From the NCBI RefSeq assembly GCF_027579695.1, contig NC_083570.1:5859001-5923000 (forward strand): a DNA stretch of 64,000 nt, written 5' to 3'. A program made the translations under genes and the position numbers. Below are positions 56,265-64,000 of the stretch, in pieces (the first letter of the stretch is position 1; the number at the start of each line of letters is the position of its first letter). The notes beneath the pieces are model-generated. The model saw only the letters and a list, made by a program, of their open reading frames with translations. It was not told the DNA's origin and made no database searches. The DNA comes from Neoarius graeffei. Lineage: Eukaryota > Chordata > Actinopteri > Siluriformes > Ariidae.

Positions 56265-57775
56265 ATGGCCGAGGCCAGTATTTCAGTAGCTCAGGACCAG
56301 TTCATGTGTCCAGTGTGTCTGGATCTCCTGAAGGATCCGGTGGCTATCTCCTGTGGTCACAGTTTCTGTAAGGTGTGTATTAATGGCTGCTGGGATCAGG
56401 AGGATCAGAAGGGCGTCTACAGCTGTCCTCAGTGCAGAGACACTTTCACGACAAGGCCTGTTCTACGCAGAAACAACATGCTGGATGAAGTGGTGGAGAA
56501 ACTGAAGAAGACTGAAATCCAAGCTGCTTCTCCTGCTCACTGTTACGCTGGACCTGGAGATGTGGAGTGTGATTTCTGCACCGGGAGAAAACACAAAGCC
56601 GTCAAATCCTGTCTGATTTGTTTGGCTTCTTATTGTGAAACTCATCTGAAACATCATCGTGAAGTTCCTGCTTTGAGAAAACACACATTAATTGAAGCCT
56701 CAGCAAAACTCCAAGAGAAGATCTGCTCTGAACATAACAAGCTCTTTGAGATCTACTGTCATACTGATCAAGCCTGCATTTGTTATTTGTGCATGTTGGA
56801 GAAACATAAAGACCATGACGCTGTTTCAGTTGCAGCAGAAAGAGCTGAGAAACAGGTGAGAACTAGAAATCTTTCCAGAATTAAATCATCTTAATTATAG
56901 TTTCCCATCTAGAAACAGGTGCTTTAGTCAGTGATATGATTTGAACTTTAATTTCAATGTGTGTCGCAATCAGAAGGATTCTGTAAAAGCTGATTAAAAT
57001 TGTCTGTGTTCTGGTGAACAGAGTGTTAAATTTATCTTCAGTGATGGTTGTAATCTGGTTCGGGGTGGGTTTCCTGATAACGTTGCCCTTTGGACCTAAA
57101 GAGAGAGTTGAGAGACTCTCTTAAGGAACGAACGTTGTCTCTGTGTGTGGTTTTCCGGAACTCGCTCGTAAGAAGGAGTCTAAAGAGCAACAGGATGAAG
57201 AGCGTCTTTGCAGGTCGCGTCCCCGATATAGGCATTAGTAGCTGCTAAAGGCAATCGTACTGTCGTTGCTGAAGGCATTAGTAGTTGCTAAATCCAGTCG
57301 ATAACGTCACATGGTGCTGGTTTTTAACCAAAATCTAATGAAATATAAAGTGTTTAAAATAAGATAATATATAGTATCATCTGGAAGCATTACATATATA
57401 ATGTGGTAATTAATTAATGAAACTATTTTGTTTTTGGCAATTTTTTTTTATTCCAAGCGTGTTTTTAATGAAATGAACAAACGTTCACATGAAAGAATGA
57501 ACAAATAATAAGCTAAATAATGAGGTAAATGTGTTCCCCGTGCTCGCTCATTTCACTGTTACCCCCCGATCATGCAGTCAGGATTATTTCAGCTGTTTTC
57601 CACAGTGCAGAGTGGGCCATGTTCTCCCTTATAAGTGCACAGAGAGAGAGAGAGAGAGAGAGAGGTTTTGATCTGTGTGTAGTGTGTACCAAAGGAGGTT
57701 TAATATATATAGTCAACCTTATATATAAGGAGGTCAATTCAACCTTCTTAGGTACACACTACACACACATCAAAA

Positions 57776-57838
<63 letters not shown>

Positions 57839-59823
57839 ATTAGAGGTGCAGAAATGTGTGTCATTTATAACACTAAATTAGTTAATCACTCGCCTAATGG
57901 AGCTAAATTTGATTAAAATATAGTGATATAAATGTGACATTCTGATATCCATACATAATTCCATAACATACTGAAATATATTCATCGTGTTTTGTGTATA
58001 TTTATTTAATAATTAACAGAGCTGGACAAAGAACCCAACTTCATTACTTAAGTCAAAGTACAGATCCCACTGGGCAAATGTTACTCCGATACAAGTGAAA
58101 GTTGGACAGTCAAAACCTAATGCCTCTGAAACACCTGACTGGATTTACTGACTAACTTGTAGAACCTGTAGAATAAACGCCTGGTAGAATGTTACACAAT
58201 GAAACACAACTGAACTGAAAAAGACCCATTGTCATTTTCATTTTTTTTATTGTAACCCTCCTCCCCACCGCCACAAAGCAGCATGGTAGTGTTCTGACCC
58301 AGCTCTGGCAGTGTGTGCACACATGTATGTGTGTGTTAATCAGGAAGACAGTGGAACAGCTGTAAATGCAGCTTGCTCAGAAAATAAAAAGGACAATCCA
58401 ACCTGATTAAAACCCAGATCCGCACCTCGAGCTTAATAACGGCCCAACAGCAACTCTGCTTTAAGCAAGACAACAAAAAAAAGGTGCAAGACCATCATCT
58501 GACATCAAAATAAAAAATTCCAGCAGTTTAAGTGTATGTATTCATGCACATATGAATCTGCCTGTGGAATCATGTCAGTGAAGCTCCACCTGACATGCTA
58601 GCAAACTCTTTTCAAACTCAAAATCATATTGGGCAGCTAATATTACGAGAAAAGAAAGATTTCTACTTTTTTGTTTAATTGGCAAGATTATAATAAAACA
58701 TTTCTGAAAGGACTTCAGAAAACTGAACGTTATTCATGTTAGTGTAACTCCGTTTTTACATGCTAACTAACAGTGTCCAAGTTAACTAGCTATGTGTAAA
58801 CATTAGACGTGGACAAGGCGATGGCAACTTGGCAAATCCACAGAAAGTCATTTGACTAGTCAGACTGTGTAGCGATTGCAACGTTATCGCGAGCTCTAAA
58901 GCACAGACAACTTCACTGCAAGCTTTCTCTTGGAATAAAACGTTTATATCCCTCAATATGCTTCCGCAGGTCGGATGGGGAGTTTTTGTAGGCTGTGATG
59001 TGCTCCGTTTTAGGCAAACAAAGCAAACATTTAAAATGAAACGACTCTTTATTCCTTTCAGAAAACTGAATCATGGGTTCTAGCTATAGAACCGTGGGTG
59101 TGTGCATTCCCCAGAAGAACCGCCTCCTTCCATTCTGCCATCAACTGATCGTGTTAAATAATGCTGCGGAGAAATCATTGATCTTGATTTTATCCAGTCT
59201 ATGGACGTGACGTGACCCTAGTGATTACTGATAGACTGTCTCAGTGTCACCTGCGGAAAAACCAATCACGTTTTGGAAAAGAAAAGAAAAAAACATCCAC
59301 TTTCAAAGCTGCTTCATAGTAACGAGTAACGAGGACCTTGATAGAAATGTAGTGGAGTAAAAAGTACGATATTTGTCTTTCAAATGTTTCCAAAAATAAA
59401 AAATAAGTTTCCAAAAAAAATACTCAAGTAAAGTACAGATACTCAAAAAGTGTACTTAAGTACAGAACTCAAGTAAATGTACTTCGTTACTGTCCACCTC
59501 TGATAATTAACTCGATGTATTTGCAATGTAGAAGAAAACTGATTGAACACCAGCAGCAGATTCAACCCCAGTTTCCCCCGCTGACTGTGAGAGTCCCTCA
59601 GAGCCGCATGCGCATTCTGTGGATTCGGCAGCGAGCGAGTCGCTCTTTGTTTTGAACGAGTGCTCCGGGTCTCTCGTAAATTCCGAGCAAACTAAAGGAC
59701 GACTTGTGCTACGATGTTGTTCGGGAAAACCACGTTAGCTTGATGATGGATCTTAAGAGGTCATTTAAAACTCTCTTGGCCTTAAGAGGCTTTCGGGAAA
59801 CCCAGCCCAGATCAGTTAGTGAA

Positions 59824-59902
<79 letters not shown>

Positions 59903-61041
59903 ACCTTCAGAGTGAAACATGAATGTACTTTGAACTGACATTAATATGGAACCAGTTCGTTCGTACTGTATAAAAAGCTGAATGTATTTTATTTGTCCTC
60001 AGAGTGAGTTAAAGGAGGAGCAGATGAAATCCCAGCAGAGAATCCAGGAGAAGCAGAAGAAGGTGCAGGAGCTGAAACAGGCTGTGAACACTATAAAGGT
60101 GAGCAGTGAGCAGAGACAGAGCTGCTCCGAGAAACACACACAACATGGACAACGAGTCATTTACAGTCCCAGTAAGAGAGGGAATGATAGATGAGCTTTA
60201 AATCTTGTGTGTGTGTGTGTGTGTGTGTGCCCTAACAGCTCAGTGCACAGACAGCAGTGGAGGACAGTGAGAGGATCTTTACTGAGCTGATCAGCTCCAT
60301 GGAGAAAAAGCGCTGGGAGGTGACGGAGCTGATCAGATATCAGGAGAAGGCTGAACTGAGTCGAGCTGAACGACTCCTGGAGCAACTGGAGCAGGAGATT
60401 GCTGATCTTCAGAGGAGAGTCACTGAGCTGGAGCAGCTTTCACACACACATAATCACATCCATTTCCTCCAGGTAACACTCACTGTCTGATCTACAGAGC
60501 CAGCTGTTCCTCACACACTCTCTAAAACACCTCTCATTAAGGGAACAATAAATGTCCCTGTCTGACATCACAAGTGGGTTTTACATTTCATTTACTTTCT
60601 GTAGGTTTTAGCTTCTGGACGTCGCTCTTCTCTGTGGAACAGACCATCATTTCACACATCCAGCGTCACTGTCCATCAACATCTCTCATTTGATGGAGTG
60701 AGGAATTCTCTCTCAGATCTGAAAAAGAGACTCGAGGAATTCTGTGAGGAGGAATTCAACAAAATCCCTCCACATGGTAAGAGGAGCTGTTCCTGCTGGA
60801 GAAACACAGTGATGTGTTATTTCTTAGCGATGCTCCTGCTTTCTTTTCTGCAGACACTTTATTCACCCGACACTTTGAACTAAAACACTGATTTAAAATG
60901 AATAAACTGACTGGATCACTTTCAACTCTTTCCATCTTTTACACAAACTCATGTTTCCATTTTTCTCTCCACAGCTGCAGCAGTTCAGATCATTTCAGAA
61001 CCAGAACCACAGAGCAGAGAAGAGTTTCTGAAATGTACATC

Positions 61042-61079
<38 letters not shown>

Positions 61080-61757
61080 CTAGGCCTGTCACGATAACAA
61101 ATTTTGTTGGACGATATATTGTCTCAGAAATTATTGCGATAAACGATATTATTGTTGACGTCTTTTCAAGACAATTTTATGCCACTTGTAAAATAATAAT
61201 GATCATGCAAATACACCCTGTCATAGAACAGTAAACTTTTTAATTAAGTCAACTTATTCAATTCAACAGTGGAATGTAATAAATAAATATAAATAAATAA
61301 GCTAAAGAAAGAAAACAACAATCAAATAAAACCACTCACAACAAAAACAATAAATAAAATACAATTTATGGCTCTTAAAAATTGCACTGAAGTGAATATT
61401 AACTTGGCACAGGGTAATAAAAAGACATTCTTTTCTTCACAGGCAACATTCTGCCAATCCAGTTTCTCAAAGATTAGTACCCAGATCAACAAGAAGTGCA
61501 AAGTAACAATGTATTGCCAGCTGTCATTTGGATAAAAGTCACAGCAATTAGAACGAGATAACATGTAGGCAAGGGCGTAGGTTTGGTATTAACATTGGTG
61601 GGGACAAAAACCCAGTGCCAACCCCCAGTGGTGCCCACTTCAGGTCAACATTAGAGGGTCACGATATTTTGCTCCATTGTGTTCCACCAAAAGAGTCTCC
61701 ATCATCTCTCCAAAGGCCAGACTTTTAACATTTGAAGTTCAGAACTGTAGTAATTCA

Positions 61758-61847
<90 letters not shown>

Positions 61848-64000
61848 ATATGAAATCCATTTGATTAACTGCAAATTTTGCATGTGATGATGAACTCATT
61901 CTACCAATTTGCAAAATCTGTTTTCCAAGCGAATAGTGCACTGACTGTCGGGAGGGTGTATGTTCCTTTCCCTCATAAATGGAAATAAAACCCATCCAGA
62001 GCCTTAAAGGCGTCACGCAGTGGTGATAAAAGTCGCATTATTCTGCACCAGAATGCTTTCGAGATTCGAAATAAATTGACCGTCGATTTTTCAAAAGCTT
62101 CCCGCGGTTGTAATCGGTCCTTATTTGGTCATGCCCATCACTTGAAATTTCCCGCGTTCGCAGCGCCCCCTCTCGGTTAATGGAACAGCTGCGTGACGTC
62201 ATACCAGTAACCACTCGGTGCAGTTGCAATGACGGACACACCAGAAAATAGGAGCGATGCTGAGGAAATTAGCTTTGATTTTACCGATACAGAAGAAGAA
62301 AATGGCCCACAAGTAGAGATTTTGACAGCTGAATGTCCTGGTGGTATCAAGCCTTACAGATTTGAACCTGAGCGTTCATCTTCAGATGAAAATGAGGATA
62401 GTTCTAATGACGACAGAAACGAAGACGAGAATGAAGAAGACCGGTGACTTGAAGACTTGTTTTGGTTGGTTTCTCTGACTAAATCACTACTTGTGTGTAT
62501 TTTTAAAGACCATTTTCACTTGAATTAGAATGCTGTGTGATTAATCTATGATTATGTGTAATACTGATAGCTGTAGGGGGTGAAAGTATAGCTAGAAAGA
62601 TTGAATTCTAGCAGGTTGACAGCTTGCGATCTCGCGAAATGCAGTGGGCCTTCTGATGCAGTAGACCCCTTGATATTCCAGTTTTCATCATTTTCCTTTT
62701 ATTGCGGTTGATTTTAACTTGATATTCAGTATGTTATAGGCTGGGAGTATTGAGCCTTGTATTGTATTGTTTAGTAAATGTACAATCATCAGTAATAAGT
62801 GATAATTATTAGTTAAAGGCAGCTCTGTGGCATAAATCACTGTAAAATTTGGACACAAGTCCAAATTTGGCCTTTTGGTTTCTATCCTATAGATCTATTT
62901 TGCTCTCCCATGATGATCTTAGACCTATTAAAAGCGAAATGGGGTGTTGTAAATAATATTGCAAGATCATGGAGGTTTAATTGGAGTTTTGTGAAAATGT
63001 TTTTAAAAAGCTAGTAAAGGTGGCTTGGGAAGCTGGAAAGCAGACATTATAAACAAACAATTTATTTTTAATGCATGTTTTCCAGGTGCAGTTGTGGAAA
63101 CTGTAGAATTATCACAGAATATTAATACATCATTTCATAGTGTTTTGAGTGTTCAAAACTATCCACAAACTGAATAAATCCACAAAATCCACAATGTAAA
63201 CAACTCTGGTAAACGCGCGCTATAGAGAAAACATGGCGACAGGCCAGCATCACCCAAGGGAGGTTACTGGTATGACATCACACATAAGTTGACCTAGTTA
63301 ACGGCTGGCTGCCTAAATTTGGCTGTGCGCGTCAACTTTAAATGCTTGTAGCGGGCGCATCGTGACACTGAGATCGCGGGAAACCGAGGGGCTTGAATAA
63401 CCCACCAAACCCGACATTTTGACACATGATATAGCCTGATTGCTGAAATTACCGCACGACGCCTTTAAACACTGCGTTCCATGAGGCTGGCAGGGGGAGT
63501 CGGCTCTCTTCTGTGGGATCTTTAACTAGTTTTAGAATGCTAGTTTAAGCTGATATGTGATTGATCTAACGGTAAAACAGCACGAGGGCTCGAGAACTTT
63601 GACAGGTTACAATTTTACTTGGCAACAGAATGTATCTGAATTCTGATTGGCTGTTGTATCTGAATTCTGATTGGTTGTTGTATCTGAATTCTGATTGGTT
63701 GTTGTTGTATTATTGCCCTTTTGTTGTGTTCTTGAGCCCAGAGTGGGGGGAGGGGGGAGTGACAGGGTTCTACAGAGAAAAGTTTTCACTGCAACCGAAC
63801 TGCTGTTTTCGTGACCACGCCCCCAGCGCGGATATTCATGTTCACATTGTTCAGTTTGTTTTTCTCTTTTACTTTAGATTTCTGTTATCTGAATCTGGAT
63901 CCCAACACGGCACATCGTCTCCTCATTCTGTCTGAGAAGAACAGAGCGGTGAGAGGCAGTGGGAGAGAGCAGCGTTACTCTGATCATCCAGAGAGATTTG
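56265..64000 (+). CDS. finTRIM-like protein, right copy, 3' end beyond window
   Basis: Paralogue of the gene at 12191 with the same exon plan: 56265-56855, 60003-60098, 60239-60472, 60605-60776, 60975-61034, and a last exon from 63878 that leaves the window. Exon lengths (591, 96, 234, 172, 60) and phases are identical to the left gene. RING ligands (C15 to C57) and the B-boxes are intact; the B-box 2 loop has diverged (NKLFEIYCHTDQACICYLCM). PRY starts LNLDPNTAHRLLILSEKN. The conserved RWSEREQR is RGSGREQR here, a change in the PRY motif that could affect folding. Intron 5 is 2.8 kb against 0.45 kb in the left gene because of transposon insertions. No stop is seen in the part visible. Putative E3 ligase in innate immunity. 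Confidence 0.87.
57640..57790. repeat. fold-back hairpin in intron 1 of right TRIM
   Basis: Counterpart of 15928-16087: (GA)n-GGTTTTGATCTGTGTGTAG ... CTACACACACATCAAAACC-(CT)n around a TATATATA core. It is followed here by a long (CA)n run (57790-57836). Confidence 0.7.
58017..59502 (+). mobile_element. hAT remnant in intron 1 of right TRIM, 8-bp target duplication
   Basis: Ends CAGAGCTGGACAAAG and CGTTACTGTCCACCTCTG are inverted, with ATAATTAA at 58009-58016 and 59503-59510. It is the same insertion as 14441-15729 in the left gene. About 200 bp near 58117-58340 is absent from the left copy. Confidence 0.88.
59829..59893. repeat. (CT)n(CA)n microsatellite in intron 1 of right TRIM
   Basis: About 40 nt of CT followed by CA repeats, 110 nt upstream of exon 2. 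The left gene lacks this tract. Confidence 0.85.
61085..62003. repeat. repeat-derived part of intron 5 of right TRIM
   Basis: Starts TAGGCCTGTCACGATAAC, an end also seen in the left intron (GTCATCGTGACAGGCCTAG, about 13110) and at 3803 (TAGGCCTGTCGTGATA); this looks like a hAT-type family. At 61572 GGCGTAGGTTTGGTATTAAC is another repeat edge. No coding content. Confidence 0.45.
61760..61846. repeat. palindromic (AAT)n(ATT)n microsatellite
   Basis: About 17 AAT units run directly into about 12 ATT units, so the tract is self-complementary. Confidence 0.9.
62008..63464. mobile_element. TTAA-flanked element with a captured exon, intron 5 of right TRIM
   Basis: Ends AGGCGTCACGC and GCACGACGCCT are inverted and flanked by TTAA (62004-62007, 63465-63468). 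The 1457-bp interior carries one first-exon-like frame (62229) with TGACGTCA upstream, and no transposase. The left TRIM gene lacks the insert, so it is younger than the gene duplication. TTAA suggests Kolobok or piggyBac. Confidence 0.8.
62229..62443 (+). pseudogene. first exon resembling fish P2X7-C-terminal-domain-like proteins
   Basis: ATG 62229 opens MTDTPENRSDAEEISFDFTD, then GGIKPYRFEPERSSSDENED, and an acidic tail, ending at a GTGACT donor (or a stop 3 nt on). The PGG.KPY.FEPE motif followed by an acidic stretch is what I recall from the start of fish proteins that carry the zinc-binding domain of the P2X7 C-terminus. The zinc-binding exons are not in the window. A CRE-type TGACGTCA lies 35 nt upstream, so a promoter may be included. 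Confidence 0.4.
63632..63703 (+). repeat. three tandem 24-bp units with CCAAT boxes, intron 5 of right TRIM
   Basis: Three units of GTATCTGAATTCTGATTGG plus (T/C)TGTT, the reverse complement of the four-unit tract at 12892-12987. Confidence 0.82.

Noticed and set aside
61760-61846. CRISPR-like or regulatory palindrome
   Set aside because: It is a simple AAT/ATT microsatellite; this is a eukaryotic window and no spacer-repeat structure exists.

Overview
This is eukaryotic, repeat-dense DNA, almost certainly from a bony fish (teleost). The evidence is two fish-type TRIM genes (finTRIM-like: RING, B-boxes, coiled coil, PRY-SPRY) with the usual 96-nt and 234-nt coiled-coil exons. V-SINE/DANA-like SINEs, Tx1/L1, L2-like, RTE-like and I-like LINEs, Tc1 and hAT DNA transposons, and a Ty3/Gypsy fossil whose integrase lies before its reverse transcriptase support the same reading. 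Family names come from recognising motifs by eye; no search was run.

Layout. 1-160: LINE ORF1 remnant. 201-3136 and 42921-45836: arms of a large inverted repeat (about 2.9 kb each, about 40 kb apart). Each arm carries one complete small BTG/Tob-family (APRO) gene with promoter, pointing outward on opposite strands. 3137-11640: LINE pieces, a partial TRIM copy, a terminal-inverted-repeat element holding first-exon-like fragments (YqaJ/SWIM-like and THAP), a hAT element and a tandem repeat. 12191-17436: complete six-exon finTRIM-like gene on the minus strand (559 codons before the stop). 18490-29057: fossil Ty3/Gypsy DNA inside a tandem duplication, plus SINEs, two MITEs with readable target sites and decayed TRIM exons. 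30068-36390: SINE, an inverted-repeat element with a MADF-like exon, and an RTE-like LINE inside an L2-like LINE. 37106-42254: hAT transposon with a nearly whole two-exon transposase (one in-frame TGA) and a second hAT-type element nested in it that holds a perfect 263-bp palindrome. 46213-55050: hAT inside an unrecognised reading frame, a TTAA MITE, a Tc1 element, and an I-like LINE interrupted by a tRNA-derived SINE. 56265-64000: second finTRIM-like gene on the plus strand, with its last exon running off the window.

The host genes visible are two BTG-like and two finTRIM-like genes. The order is BTG(-), TRIM(-), BTG(+), TRIM(+). Both families are present as opposite-strand pairs, but a single mirror axis cannot relate both pairs, so at least two rearrangements are needed. 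At least four further TRIM fragments show a history of repeated duplication and decay. BTG/Tob proteins recruit the CCR4-NOT deadenylase; finTRIM proteins are putative RING E3 ligases of fish innate immunity. Nothing here shows the two families working together; they look like neighbours in an unstable multicopy region.
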